Source of the DNA: Lamellibrachia columna
Lineage: Eukaryota; Annelida; Polychaeta; Sabellida; Siboglinidae
DNA length: 64,000 nucleotides
NCBI GenBank assembly: GCA_963662155.1
Contig: OY759265.1
Coordinates: 43,978,906 to 44,042,905 of the forward strand
Direction: 5' to 3'
The notes under the pieces are model-generated. The model was given only the letters and a program-made list of their open reading frames with translations, was not told the origin of the DNA and ran no database searches. Positions within the stretch are counted from its first letter, which is position 1, and every line of letters starts with the position of its first letter. Positions 12,331-25,765 of this stretch are shown piece by piece. A program made the position numbers and the translations under genes.

Positions 12331-13205
12331 CAGAAGTCTAGACATAACCGGTCAGATTTCAAGGCACGTACGTATCTGGAAATAACCGCCAACGCTGAAA
12401 GGAAATTATGGAACTCGTGAGGATGGCAGATACTCGAAGGAGTTCATATGCACTGTCAATTACGTTGCATAAAAGCTTTCCCTGGATATACGATATAACC
12501 TATCTAGTACCGACGTATAGTAATACTGATTTATTATTAAGCGCGTCCACTTCGAACCATTATGGGCACTTCAATCAACGCCTTTGAAGATATGTTGTGT
12601 GCAAAGATTGCCTGACGGGGTTTCTGTCTCCCGTCAAATTGAAGCAGGTGTCGTAAATTCAATGTCAGTTTCTGCATATTCCGACGACAGCCTTGTGGCG
12701 TTACTGGCGCTTTTTATAATTCTGCATCCCTTGGGAATGATCGATGTAAGTATTTCACGTTACATCAGGTTGAGGTCGGACGAAAACAATTACAGCGTAT
12801 TCGGCTGACAAAAGGAAAACAGCTGTGGCAAAACACTTTTCATTTCGGAGATTGATTAAACATTTTGTTTTTAAAGAAATTTTATTTTTGTGTGGACGTG
12901 ACACGTTTTAGTAGGCGGTTTCTGTGAAGTAGTCGAATGTCAAACGTTCAATCTGCAAAACCTACACTGCACACTGCGTAAAAAGGCGAGGCAACGATTA
13001 AACGAATCGGTTTTGCATTGCTTTAATTAAAATACATTGCACATAATACGTGTTTGTACGCACGTGTTTGTACATGTGCCCGAAAAGTGAGAACATGTTT
13101 TCTTTTGGCGTTTTCTCTTGGTCTCTTTTTTGGCTCTCTTAATATGTTATTGTTGTACTTAATATTGGATGGTTTTGAAGATGAAAAATTATGGAAAATA
13201 GAATT
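12331..13205. other. Intergenic, nothing recognised
   Basis: Non-repetitive sequence with one 74-codon frame at 12584-12808 that has no recognisable domain. No splice-supported gene could be assembled. Confidence 0.35.
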
Positions 13206-13209
13206 TATA

Positions 13210-13988
13210 AACAAGTAACGCTTATAAAAATGACAGTGTATATTGAATGTTATAAGAGAGGACTATAAATGACAGTGTATATTGTTTGTACATCAACTTG
13301 TTATAAGAGAGGACTATAAATGACAGTGTAGATTGAATGTACATCTACTTGTTATAAGAGAGGACTATAAATGACAGTGTAGATTGAATGTACATCTACT
13401 TGTTATAAGAGAGGACTATAAATGACAGTGTATATTGAATGTACATCTACTTGTTATAAGAGAGGACTATAAATGACAGTGTAGATTGAATGTACATCTA
13501 CTTGTTATAAGAGAGGACTATAAATGACAGTGTAGATTGAATGTACATCTACTTGTTATAAGAGAGGACTATAAATGACAGTGTAGATTGAATGTACATC
13601 TACTTCTTATAAGAGAGGACTATAAATGACAGTGTAGATTGAATGTACATCTACTTGTTATAAGAGAGGACTATAAATGACAGTGTATATTGAATGTACA
13701 TCTACTTGTTATAAGAGAGGACTATAAATGACAGTGTATATTGTTTGTACATCTACTTGTTATAAGAGAGGACTATAAATGACAGTGTAGATTGAATGTA
13801 CATATACTTGTTATAAGAGAGGACTATAAATGACAGTGTATATTGTTTGTACATCTACTTGTTATAAGAGAGGACTATAAATGACAGTGTATATTGAATG
13901 TACATCTACTTGTTATAAGAGAGGACTATAAATGACAGTGTATATTGAATGTACATCTACTTGTTATCAGAGAGGACTATAAATGATA
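13210..13988. repeat. 51-bp minisatellite, about 15 units
   Basis: The unit contains AAGAGAGGACTATAAATGAC followed by AGTGTAGATTGAATGTACATC. Spacing measured across the array is 51 bases. The first units are shorter and more divergent. Confidence 0.96.
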
Positions 13989-14565
13989 GTAACGAATCAT
14001 CTACAGACCGTGTAAATGCCAGTAGTGTAAATATCATGTCTTAAAACAAAGTGTCCATATATCTGACAAGGGCCGTCCCCAGATAGATGATACATTTGTT
14101 GGGCTGTCGACAAGCCGGTGGCTTCATTGTTCATATGCTATGCCATCTGGAGATGGAATCTTACCAAGTCTTGTTAGACTAATACAATCTATATGATTCG
14201 ACAGTACATGTGCAACAGTTCATGACAAGACGTTCCGGTTTGACAGGACGAACCGGCATAATCACATCATGTCGGTTGTCGTCGTATAAACCATAGTGAC
14301 ACGCGCTCGTGCGTCATTGTCCATTGTCGTTTGCACCGGCTCCCGTGGTGAACATATATTGAACGAACGGCTCGGTTCGCGTTTTGAGTCGTTTCGCAGT
14401 AATTGAAATAACTTTGAAAATAACAGCTATTTTATTATGTTATTAAAATGGAAATATGTTTGCTACCAAATGTTGTAGGCCATATTTCTGTTAGATACAA
14501 ATAATTGAGAAGATAAAACGTGCACACCCACACGCACGCACGCTAAACGTGTCATTCTGACATGT

Positions 14566-14628
14566 TCGTGCGTGTGTGCGTGTGTGCGTGGGTGCGTGCG
14601 TGCGTGCGTGCGTGCGAACGTGCGTGTG
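14566..14628. repeat. GTGCGTGC-type microsatellite
   Basis: An alternating purine-pyrimidine run of GTGC/GTGT units, with a short ACGC-rich complementary patch just upstream (14520-14545). It could form Z-DNA or a cruciform. Confidence 0.8.
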
Positions 14629-15239
14629 TAAGCATTATCTTGAACTGGTGCGCGGATATCAATTCAGACAACCGGATTTGAATTTTATTCTGCCATTTCG
14701 AAGCTCGAGTAATTTCTTTCAGTCCAGATAACTTAATTCGCCCAGCAATATAAAGGAGTACTTGACAAAAACAATGATGGAATTACATTCACATGAATTA
14801 ACATAGTATGCGCATTAATAACAGCTGAGTGGGCGCGTCCAGGAGAAGTTGATATGACGCTAGCATTTGTGAACAAGTTTTAATAGATTTATGAAAAAAA
14901 ACGTTTTTACGACAGCCATTTTGTATTCCAAGATGGCCACCGAAGCAAGTATAAGTTCATGGCCCAAGATTTGAAACTGATCCTTATACGTCATCCTACA
15001 CATCTACCGAGTGTTATGTAGTCTATCACCAGCCCAGTAATTGTCAAACGCAAAGTGTAAAGTGCGTCGAACAAGAAGCGTACAGCTGAACCTGTCGCTT
15101 TGAACTGAACGTGTAGGCCAATTTTATCACACTCACGAATACACCGTACTCTAGTTGGTTATGTAATTTTCTGCCAATATAACTGGGAAATTCATGAAAT
15201 GATCCCCGTCGTGGAGTGAGAGTTGGACTCTCCCGTGTG

Positions 15240-15300
15240 CGGTGGTACGGAAGAGCGCTTCCGGAATAGAAAAGTGCTTCCGTCATAAAACGCAGCTACA
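15240..15300 (+). promoter_or_regulatory. Cluster of ETS-type CGGAA motifs before the SAP-like exon
   Basis: Within 50 bases there are ACGGAAG, CTTCCGGAA and CTTCCGTC, that is, four GGAA/TTCC cores in the CGGAA context. They lie just upstream of the ATG at 15320. Such clusters are common in housekeeping promoters; function here is inferred. Confidence 0.35.
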
Positions 15301-15319
15301 GCATGTCAATGTTAACAAG

Positions 15320-15484
15320 ATGGACAAGGTTCGCTCGTCAAATATAGACCAGCTCAAGAAATACATCACGGATGCAGGTGTACCATGTAATGGATATCAA
15401 CGTAACGCTCTACTACATTTATGTGTTCGGGAACGGGGCGTGTATGAACCACCGGAAGCGGACGACGGTATAGTAAATGATTAG
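15320..15484 (+). CDS. Candidate first exon or mini-gene with a SAP-like motif
   Basis: The frame starts at an ATG with an acceptable Kozak context (AAGATGG) and gives 54 residues. After MDKVRSS it reads IDQLKKYITDAG, a polar turn, then ALLHLCVRERG, followed by an acidic EPPEADD tail. The spacing of L..YI...G and the second helix ALLHLC resembles a SAP helix-turn-helix (DNA-binding). Similar motifs open several uncharacterised, often transposon-associated proteins of molluscs. The frame closes at 15482-15484, but the in-frame GGTATAG could be a weak splice donor, so it may be exon 1 of a longer gene whose other exons I could not find. It could also be a chance frame. Confidence 0.4.
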   Translation: MDKVRSSNIDQLKKYITDAGVPCNGYQRNALLHLCVRERGVYEPPEADDGIVND

Positions 15485-16839
15485 GTTATGGGTTATATTC
15501 GACATTTGACCCACAAACACGGCAATAATCTATATAGAATGGAGCAACAACCTTACTGATGCATATTTGGCTGTTGGCAATCTGGAAGCATTCTTCTTAA
15601 CGGTGCAAACACTTGCCCAAATTGTCGTCGTTTTACGAGTGTTAAAAATTCAGAGCATTGTAAATTCAGAGCACTGTAGCATGACGTATTGAAAAATCCA
15701 CGAATTATTTACTGTTCTTTCTTGCTATTGTTCCTGCTGGTGATGGTGTTGTTGTGGGAAACGGAATAAAGGGTATCCTCGCAAACGCTACAAGGATAAC
15801 ATCAAACACTATCTCCAGATGAGTTGTTCCAAACCAAATTAACTGAAAAACAGACTATCGTGGAGACTATTCAGACGAGAAGCCAATAAAAAATGTGAGA
15901 GCAACAGATGAATCAATTTGAATGTTTCCAGTGAGCGTCGCCACTTGTAAGGCTGCTGCTGTCATCACAACGACAACAGATGTCCCCGTTGCTCCGTATG
16001 GCTTTGTGCGTCAAGAATTGGTCCTTATAGCGACGTATGTGTTCAGTCATAGTCATTATCGAAATCGATGGACTACCAAGACAGAAGATCGTCATATTAA
16101 CAGGATGCGTATTGTAATACTACGAATAAATGTCCACAGAATAACAATAATTGTTCAACAAAGATGATAATTTTAATGTGGCGAATAAATCAATAAACAA
16201 AATCCATAAAATTTTGTTTTAAAATAAAAACACCGACTACCTTTGTTTAATGGTCTCAATTGTGTCTTTACTATTATGCACAGTACCACATAATTACATA
16301 TGTATATACAACTTTCACGTGTTACCACATTGACGTCACACGGGTGTCATGGGGGCGCACGCACCTTAAACCGGAAGCTGTATTGAGCAAAAAGGAACAT
16401 GCACGCAATAACTACTCCACTATTGTGTATATCTATCATCACCTCGTAAATTGCAATATCGAATTTCAATTTATTGGCGTCAGTGAAATGTCACACTTAA
16501 TCAGGCGTACACGTTTTTTGTAACGTGCTATTTATCCATAAGGCATTGGCACAACGTTATCATAATTGACTAACAGGCAGTACACCTTAAAATTCAAGAA
16601 CGTCGCTGACATTTGTCATTTGACGGATAATAATCAAACGTAAGCGATCGAAAGACCAATAGAGCGCCACCATTATGTTTTGGTTTCCCGACGCTCCGCT
16701 TGGTGCGACAATAATTATCTTGAAAATCCCTGCCAGGCATTATTTTGTTATGCAGTTGAATTTGCGTCATCATGAACAGACGCGCTGCTTACTTTTCCTC
16801 TACATGCAGTACTGTTTTCCTTTTACCAAGACGTAATTC

Positions 16840-16840
<1 letters not shown>
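15485..16840. other. Intergenic, nothing firmly recognised
   Basis: Several frames of 60-87 codons exist (for example 15922-16167 and 16260-16523) but carry no recognisable domain and no convincing splice links to the SAP-like exon. Confidence 0.3.

Positions 16841-16844
<4 letters not shown>

Positions 16845-16934
<90 letters not shown>
16845..16934. repeat. (TA)n microsatellite
   Basis: About 45 uninterrupted TA repeats, flanked by unique sequence. Confidence 0.95.
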
Positions 16935-16936
<2 letters not shown>

Positions 16937-17085
16937 CGTAACACAAATCGACTGACTATGACAGACTATTAATTTTCTCCGAGCAAATTGACTGACTACC
17001 ATTTTCTCTGAGTAAATCCGCATAATTTTGCCCACTTTGTTTGTCCGCCATCTTCGTTACGCGAGTTAGCCTACATTCTGGACCA

Positions 17086-17357
17086 CTATACGAGCTCGAG
17101 CTCCGTGTAGCTATACGAGCTCGAGCTCCGTGTAACTATACGAGCTCGAGCTCCGTGTAACTATACGAGCTCGAGCTCTGTGTAACTATACGAGCTCGAG
17201 CTCTGTGTAGCTATACGAGCTCGAGCTCCGTGTAACTATACGAGCTCGAGCTCCGTGTAGCTATACGAGCTCCGTGTAACTATACGAGCTCGAGCTCTGT
17301 GTAGCTATACGAGCTCGAGCTCCGTGTAACTATACGAGCTCGAGCTCCGTGTAACTA
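17086..17357. repeat. 25-bp tandem array with palindromic GAGCTCGAGCTC core
   Basis: The unit is CTATACGAGCTCGAGCTC followed by CGTGTAA or TGTGTAG, with a 25-base period, about eleven copies. One copy near 17266 is shortened by loss of a GAGCTC step. Each core is self-complementary, so each unit can form a hairpin. Confidence 0.95.
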
Positions 17358-17720
17358 AGCTAGAAAATGAAGTGTATGATTACACAATCAATGGTCGGTG
17401 CCATGTGTGGCTAGATACGATACCACCAAAGGACGAAACATAACGACAAAGGTCGCCAGGTAAACGTATTTAGCGGTAGCAAACTAATAGAGTTTAAGCC
17501 TCACTGGCATTAGTTGAGTTCCATGTTCTTATTTAGTTCTTGTCTACGCATTAGGTTTGTGTGCAATGAATTTATTGCAAAGTTAACATGAACTCATATT
17601 TGAGACTGCCGTGTCTTGTTTTCGTGATAATGCAGTACGATAGAAATTGCATAACCGAAAAACTATTTGAATTAATTATAATTATTAAATGTTGTGTCAC
17701 AGTATTTGCAATTGATTAAA
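17358..17720. other. Intergenic, nothing recognised
   Basis: AT-rich unique sequence without coding potential between the 25-bp array and the CA microsatellite. Confidence 0.4.
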
Positions 17721-17754
17721 ATGTTTCACACACGCACATACGCGCACGTAGGAA

Positions 17755-18124
<370 letters not shown>

Positions 18125-18631
18125 ATCATGTAAAAGAAACACGATTTTAATCATGTAAAAGAAACACGATTTCCCACAATCATATGTCGAATTGATTAGC
18201 CACTGATTTTCGGACTCATCGTCTGGAACGCGCGTGCGAAACTATAGAACACCAGTAGTAGAGAACAGCCCACGCAGAGGATATCTTACAACAATAATGT
18301 ACTCTTTCTGAACCAGCCAAACTTCTGCGGTCAACCGGCTACGGATGACGTCACGGGCATAATGAATTGCTACAGGAATTCGATAAGGACATCTTAGTGC
18401 TAAAAATAAATTTAGTCAAAGTACTCGTTGATTATCTGTTGATCATATTTATGACAGATGCAAACTCACATATAGAAGGAAATTAATGTGAGGTGTGATA
18501 TAGCAGGGGAATATGAAGTATGATTAATTTACCTTTTTAAGGCTAGACAGTATTAATGTCATCCAAGATTTTGATATATATTTGATCCTGCAACACCGAT
18601 GTTAATTTATAGTAACTTGCAATTTGGTGAT

Positions 18632-19739
18632 TGAGTAGCATGGGGCATAACGCAAGTTTTGGGGTATAAAGCTCACCCTCTAACTGGTTTCACAGCGCGA
18701 AAATAACAATTTCGAGACCGCCAAATGAAGCCACATACAGTTCTTCACATTTGGTTAGAATACGGTGGCAGAAAACGAAATTCACGCGATATTTTTTTAC
18801 GTCAAACTTTTGATTCTATAAATTATAAAAATGGTCACCCTAAAAGTCGTTTTGGGGTCAGCAACCATAAGAAACTGAGACAACGCGTTGAGTGTATGCA
18901 GTAGACAAATATGTAATCATTAATGTTGTGAATGTTGTGGATGCGAGTTATAAAAGCCAGTAATATACAGATGGTGAAATTTTAATATCGAACGTGTGGG
19001 GCAAAAAAGCCAACATTAGTGGGGGCAAAACGCACAGGGTGGAACGTACTATTATCTGTCAGATTTGAGTCTGAAAGTGAGTAGACGAGTTGAAAAGTTC
19101 CGCCTGCGTATGACATTTTATAATAAACATATACACTACATTATTTTTTTTTTATTTATTTAACTTATGTTTACCTGTCTTTTAATCACATTTTATTTTA
19201 GCTCTTCAATTTATTTAAAATTATTTAGCATTACCTTGTTAGCGCCTTTGAGCAGGTTTTTAACCCGGATACATGGCGCATTATAAATGTATAATAATAA
19301 TAAATAACGCACTTGTTGAATTTCAGAGAAAGTAGCTAATTAATTAACAATTTCAGTCACGGTTCTTAATAAAATAATAAAAATAACAACAAATTTTACT
19401 ATGATGTGCAGCAAGGTTTCGCTATACTGAAGTGTACCAATAATACCATCACTTTGGTAATGCGAAATAAGTAAACTAATAATAAAATGAGGCTGATTAA
19501 TGCATAACGCCCAGGGGCGGGCGTTTTGCCCCACCCCTGGGGCAAAGCGCCCATTTTCAGGACCTCTACTAAAATGGCTAACTTTTTTTGTGATATTTAA
19601 CATCGAAAATGTCAACACAAGATTTTCAGCTAAGATAATAAACTAGGTGATACATCCAATATATCAGAGATATATCTAAAAGGTTTTCCCATGAGTCGAT
19701 TTCCCGAAAAAAATAGGCGTATTGCCCCACCCTACTCTA
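18632..19739. mobile_element. Candidate DNA-transposon remnant with GGGGCA-type inverted ends
   Basis: The left end reads GAGTAGCATGGGGCATAACG (18633 on). The complement of the right end reads GAGTAGGGTGGGGCAATACG (from 19738 back): 16 of 20 bases agree. The interior has further GGGGCAAAAC(G/A)C motifs and a strong hairpin at about 19515-19555 made by GGGCGTTTTGCCCC and GGGGCAAAGCGCCC. No transposase frame is visible, so it would be non-autonomous. Target duplication is unclear. Confidence 0.5.
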
Positions 19740-20224
19740 GTACCCAGATCTGGCCTCTTATTGTACATCCGAAGTTCAGAACGGGTTCGTTGCAATGACC
19801 AGTCAGCATTCTGACACTGTTTCAGACGATACTTGGCCAGCTTCCAACTTGCGCTTGGTCAGGTAGCCAGACGGTGTTAAATTTAGGTGTCAAATCACAA
19901 GGGATTATATATGGATCCAACCATCGTAACTGTTGTATTTTTTGCTCAAGCGCAGTAACTATGACAGCGGAATTAGTACACGTCGTTGATAAGCAGCTGT
20001 AATTAAGATAGCGATAAAACTACACGCCGCTTGATCAGCGAAACGTGTTCGATCAGAACTGCTTCGTAATAACTGTCCGAACTCCGAACATGGGTAAAAT
20101 GCGCCCTCGAGGCCGACACGAAATGCTATATTGGGCCGATAAAACTAAGAGAGAACACATTTCCCATTACACCAATGCTACGAATGTCAAATAACACTCG
20201 TTCCGATCGTAAATAGCAGACTTG

Positions 20225-20400
20225 TTGACTCAAGCCGTAGGGATTGACTCGAGTCGCCCATTTGCGTGACTTGCGACTGGACTCGGAATTCAGAGAGATG
20301 ACTCGATTCTTGACTTGGACTTGGACTTGACTTGACTTGCAGGTCAATGGCATGAGACTTGATTTGATTTGCCAGTTTGTGACTTGCAACAAATTTGGTA
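20225..20400. repeat. GACTTG-rich short-period repeat
   Basis: GACTTG and GACTCG hexamers recur in loose tandem (ACTTGGACTTGGACTTGACT near 20315). This composition is known from terminal regions of some animal DNA transposons. No ends could be defined, and the frames across it are artefacts. Confidence 0.45.
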
Positions 20401-21590
20401 AATAATGAGCAGATAACATCAGTACGTAGTTTGATCAACCCCAGTAAACTGTCGCCACGATGTAACATCGCAGGCGACGCGTCGCGGCCACATCTTTGGC
20501 AATTATGGAACTGATCCGATTTTTAAAGCGCCGTCGCCTCTGGTTTGTCCAATCAGGTGTCACACACGTGACATCAATGAAAACATGGCGTCGTCAAAAC
20601 ATGGTCATACTATTTATTACGCCTTGTACAGCCGCATAGCTTTGGATTAACTCGCATGTGACTTTTTCTTGTTAAAGTAAAAACACAGTATCCATCCCAC
20701 AGCTCGTAAATGTAACCGTATGTACCGTCAGATGTTGCAGGATGGTTTTGCAGTGTACTTTCCAATATACATCTAAGCAGCATTCGATCACAAACTACAG
20801 TTCGATGCCAGAAGGTTTGGACCATGTGCAGCTGTACTTTGATCCGACCGCAAAGTGTTTAATCAATGTCGAAAAAACGGCGACGACGCACATTTCTTTT
20901 ATATTTCAGACAAATCTGATAAAGCACATCGTATATGTCTTGAATCTAGTTTCCTATGTAGTCAAACGAAACCACCAATTTATCTAAGTATTTCATTTGT
21001 TTAACAATTTTAGTGGAACTGTAGCTGTTTGAACCAGCTCCGGGACACTGGTCGATGATAGAGTGCATGTATTATAATAATATCCTACAATGAGACTCTA
21101 AAGTTGAATGACATTGACTAGCTAATTCGACCATTCGCTGTTCGGGTGCAAAATAGTTGTGTGGTCAATAATTGTGTGGTTAAGCTGATTCGTCTGGATG
21201 CTATCTTTCGGCACCAAATTTGGTTAAACTTAGCACGTGCTCTATATACGTCTGAAATATAGTGCATGTAGCAATTAACTGGTTAATGGATATTCGATAG
21301 CCATATCATACCAGCTACAGGAGGTATTCATTAACATAACTGATTCCCTTCAGTTGCATTCGTGAACGAAACATTCCTGGTGTTTATGTTGCACTCCTCT
21401 TTGTCAAGTTAGGTTATATTTAACAAAACAGTTATTGTTTACTAACTGCGTGTTATGACGTCTCATTAAAACAGTAGCCCCCAAAGGTATGTAAGTCCAA
21501 TAAACAGCTTCCGTTCCGGTCAATGTCGAGCGCTCGTGGTGATGTGTATGGACGTGTAAAGGTTACCATGTCACTATGTATGTCCGATGA
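20401..21590. other. Intergenic, nothing recognised
   Basis: Unique-looking sequence with frames under 85 codons, none with a known domain or supported splicing. Confidence 0.3.
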
Positions 21591-21599
21591 TGTCTCTGT

Positions 21600-21687
21600 C
21601 TAGTTTACCACTTCTCTTTCGTCTCTCTCTTTTTCTCCCTCCCTCCCTCCCTCCCTCCGTCTCTCCGTCTCTCCCTCTCTCCCTCTC

Positions 21688-21735
<48 letters not shown>
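21600..21735. repeat. CT / CCCT-rich pyrimidine microsatellite
   Basis: TCCC and TCTC repeats pass into a pure CT run of about 50 bases. A short GACGAC repeat follows near 21781-21797. Confidence 0.9.
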
Positions 21736-21736
<1 letters not shown>

Positions 21737-22119
21737 CCCCGCTTCTCTCGGGAATGTTTATTTAAATGTTTCAATCAGTCTCGACGACGACGACGACGGT
21801 GTCTGTGACTGTTAAGCGCTGGGCGTTGAAGTAGGTCACCAATAATGTATATTATCTGGAAACACGCTTCGAGACCACGAAGTAGCTGCGGCGCGAATCA
21901 GGTTAATAGATATCGATGGGAACAATAATTTAGTTCACTGCAGACATTTAGCTACTTCCTGCACAAGTTTGAGCTCCGCTAAAGTACGTATCTTCGACAG
22001 AGCTACAAACTGCAGCATCGACGTGGTTCAGCAGCCAGCGACTGGCTAATGTTGTGGCACAATTGTATTTCTTAATGAACACAATGAAAAAGTGACTAAA
22101 GAGACAATGCTAAATGTGT

Positions 22120-22700
22120 TTATATGTTTAAAAAAAAGCATGTCTTAAACCACAAATCTTTGAATAGACTGGTTCCCGAACCCGGTGACAAGGCCTGCGT
22201 TCGCTCACCGGACGTTGGCAAAGATTCAGTTGTTGGGAGTTCGTTGCTGGCAGCCTCAGCAATGAGGACATTGCGTGTTCTCTTCGTACGTTCATCCGGG
22301 TTCCGCGTCCACAACAGTAGTGCACAATCGGAAATCAATTCCACGCGAGTACACGAAAGGTTTCTCGTACGGGCCACCACAATACGTCGGTCTCGCTTCC
22401 GTTTTAAACGCGGGTCGACGCCTTATGGAATGTTGTCCCCTTCCGCGTGTTCGGCACCATCCCAGTCTGGTTATTCAAGGGCAGGATGAGGAATCCTTCG
22501 CCATGAAATGTCTGATAATTAATAAAAGGCCGCACGTAGGGAACCGAGTATCGGTTAACCAACGCGGCTGCTAAAGTGGCCCGAACACTTCTCATTCGGT
22601 TAGAATCATGATCATAACTGTGATTACAAATATTGTTTACACGGCAAAAAATTTCGCGATGGCGAAGGCCGGTTCGATCGGTGAATACCAAGTACATGTA
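22120..22700. other. GC-balanced open region, unrecognised
   Basis: Longer overlapping frames occur on both strands (121 codons at 22124-22489 plus; 97 codons at 22404-22697 minus; 86 codons at 22120-22380 minus). The composition is richer in GC than the surroundings. No domain was recognised, and a frame change would be needed to join the minus-strand pieces. It may be an eroded mobile-element coding region. Confidence 0.3.
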
Positions 22701-22714
22701 ACGGGGTATTACTT

Positions 22715-23218
22715 AAGGGGTCATCCACAAAATACGTCACGCCCGGGGAGGTGGTGGTGTCCGGGTAAGCGTTACGGAGCACTCCGTGGGGTAGGGGTTG
22801 TTTTGGCGATCGTTACGTTCGTTAATAAAAAAAATAGTTTGTCCGTCTAGCAGTTGATATCAAACCGATAGCATTGATTGCTATGCCAGTGTTGGGGTAC
22901 ATATAATCGGGGGGGGGGAGGGTTTTAGTCTTTTAGTGGGTCATGGCTTCGAGTCATGGATGCATCAGTAAGTAAAGAGAATGCTTCACTTCATGCATCA
23001 TTGCACATAATAAATGTACAGAAACATGGACCTTTGATATATTATTAGTCATACAGAAATATATTGTATATATTCAATGCAGCAGCGAATATAAAAAAGA
23101 AATATGCATAGTAGGGAGGGGGAGGGGGTCTTTCTCAAATCGAACGTAGTTTTAGGGGGTGTATAGGCCAGTGTCACGAAGTAAAAATTAGCATGACGTA
23201 CTTTATGGGTAGCTCCTA
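22715..23218. mobile_element. MITE-like element with GGTCATCCA...TACGTCA ends
   Basis: The left end reads GGGGTCATCCACAAAATACG then TCACGC. The right end in complement reads GGAGCTACCCATAAAGTACG then TCATGC. Both are variants of a terminal sequence common in invertebrate miniature DNA transposons. Near-terminal purine- or pyrimidine-rich tracts (for example GGGAGGGGGAGGGGG at 23114) also fit that type. There is no transposase. I see no clean target duplication, so the boundaries are approximate. Confidence 0.6.
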
Positions 23219-24290
23219 TCATAATACGTTTTTTTTTAATCTTAGCCACCATTTGTGCAAGAGATCAATAGTATTTGCATTTGTTCAGAATGATCATGGA
23301 ATTTAAAAAGATGAGAAATGAGTCAAGATCAAATTAAGTGGGATCTCGAACGCTACCGTAATCCCGATAGCTAACAGCGTCGAGTAAACGCAACTTCTGA
23401 TCGCGATCGCGATATTGCCATCGAGATCCGTTAGTGCCGTGTAAATGAGGTATACAACAGCTTGAGAAATCAAACATACGAATTACACAAAGGCATCTGA
23501 CTGGTCGTTTCTCATTGCAAGAAAGGTCATAAGACGTTTTTATGTTGAATTGAACAGCTGTGGTCCTCGGTATTCGGTAAAAATGAAAACTGTGCTAGCA
23601 TGGGATTCATGTCTCACAATTTAACGCAAGAGTCTCACAGGGGTTCGGGCAAACCTTTTGCACCCTGGATCACATGGACCATGATGCCTTGCACTGTTTC
23701 TGTCCCGGAAACGGAATACCCACACACTCCTGGCGCGCCGATTCACGGTTTCTCGTTGTGATAAATTAATGACATGTTTTGATGCACTTTCACGGGATGA
23801 CTGGAACAGACGAGACCCGGCGTCGCTCCGACGAAACACACCGAGTAAATTCTCAACTCGTTACGCCTTATTGTCATTTTAGGGTCACTAAATGAACGAT
23901 GAAACAGTGGTGTGTTTTCGGAACCGCTGCCACTGATCCACAAAGTTCAAAAGGGTGCCGACTTCGAAAGCAAGCAGTTTTACATTATGACGACTGAAGT
24001 TCCCCGCGAATATGAAGTTGCCGTTGCAACGTATATATGGCAATATACTCATGTGGGGGTAAGGGTGTCTTAGTTAGATGACATAGGTCAATGTTGAGAA
24101 GGCGCCAACGTGAGAGCTTAGTGAACCAGAATTTAGTTTACTGTTGGTTATTGGTTTATCGAAATGGGATACGTGCGTACGCTACGCGGTCATTAGCCAA
24201 ATATGAATGAGTGCATGCCCGATACACTAGCAATCACGTACAATGACGACACCACGGTGTAACAACTCGAGTTGGCTAGATTAATTATGT
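23219..24290. other. Intergenic, nothing recognised
   Basis: Frames of 66-72 codons lie near 23621-23943 on the minus strand without a domain. No tandem repeat was seen. Confidence 0.35.
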
Positions 24291-24291
24291 C

Positions 24292-24692
<401 letters not shown>

Positions 24693-24737
24693 ACTGATAT
24701 ACGATCCATCCGATCAAACAAAAATTAATTGCTTACT

Positions 24738-25013
24738 TAAGCACGCCAGTGTGTTCCCGTCAAATTGCAACTTATGCACGCCAGTGTGTTCCCGTCAAAT
24801 TGCAACTTATGCACGCCAGTGTGTTCCCGTCCAATTGCAACTTATGCACGCCAGTATGTTCCCGTCCAATTGCAACTTATGCACGCCAGTGTGTTCCCGT
24901 CAAATTGCAACTTATGCACGCCAGTGTGTTCCCGTCCAATTGCAACTTATGCACGCCAGTGTGTTCCCGTCCAATTGCAACTTATGCACGCCAGTGTGTT
25001 CCCGTCAAATTGC
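24738..25013. repeat. 35-bp minisatellite, about 8 units
   Basis: The unit contains GCACGCCAGTGTGTTCCCGT followed by C(A/C)AATTGCAACTTAT. Repeats begin 35 bases apart and differ mainly at the CAAATT/CCAATT position. Overlapping frames in all three phases are artefacts of a non-stop unit. Confidence 0.96.
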
Positions 25014-25465
25014 CATAGGCGCGGCTTCTACCAAGTATACTCACTTGAGCGAGGCGAAACATAGATCAAAAGCAAATTCACTAATGGATGTATGATCACA
25101 AACAATACATTTACCTTCACAAAATGTGATCGTTTTTATCGTAAAATCGTGTTATATAGGCATATAGCATAAACAAGATTTAACATATTCATCCACTCAA
25201 GTGTTTTTAATGAACCACATTTTATTGTGGTTCATCAAAGCACACAGACTTTGTGTCCTCAAATCAGTTTAGCGACTTCGGTAATTATATCCACCTATCC
25301 GTCATGCGTGTGGTAACCGTGCAAGAAATTAACACAGCAGTGTGTGGATGCAGCCGATGACAGGTCGCTAAATGGTTCAGTCATCCAGCTGAAGCTTCCG
25401 GTAATTTTTTCTAGCGGCCGGCGGGCGGGCGCCGGTCTCTCAGTCGCCAACACAGACGGTGCACC
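25014..25465. other. Intergenic upstream of MRGBP, nothing recognised
   Basis: A small inverted repeat AACCACATTTTATTGTGGTT at 25212-25231 could form a hairpin. Otherwise unremarkable. Confidence 0.35.
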
Positions 25466-25467
25466 CA

Positions 25468-25530
<63 letters not shown>

Positions 25531-25540
25531 GCGCGCGCGT
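25466..25540. repeat. (CGCA)n microsatellite ending in CG run
   Basis: About 16 GCAC units end in GCGCGCGCG. Alternating purine-pyrimidine, so potentially Z-forming. It lies about 210 bases before the MRGBP start codon. Confidence 0.93.
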
Positions 25541-25639
25541 TTATAGCCAACAACTTGGAATAAATACACAACAGTTTGATACTATTTGGATTATAATCAC
25601 GCAATGTCATTAGTACATTCGTCGCCACGAAGTGAGCAC

Positions 25640-25765
25640 TCTATTTTCGTGTTGAAATAATTATGGCTTACTTTGCATTGTTTCACTGACTCGGTCACCA
25701 AGTCATAGTCAAGGTGGCTGAGGCTATATACTGTTGTTCACGAAGTTGAACATGGCGGAAGACAG
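25640..25765 (+). promoter_or_regulatory. Probable MRGBP promoter and 5' UTR
   Basis: The region immediately before the MRGBP ATG has no TATA box. The start codon sits in ACATGGCGGAAG, which matches a YY1-type ATGGCGG motif fused to an ETS-type CGGAAG. This arrangement is common at the 5' ends of housekeeping genes. The transcription start is not visible. Confidence 0.35.

Noticed and set aside
24749..25095. Overlapping frames with repeated Cys-containing peptides
   Set aside because: All three phases are open only because the 35-bp unit lacks stops; there is no start context or flanking gene signal.
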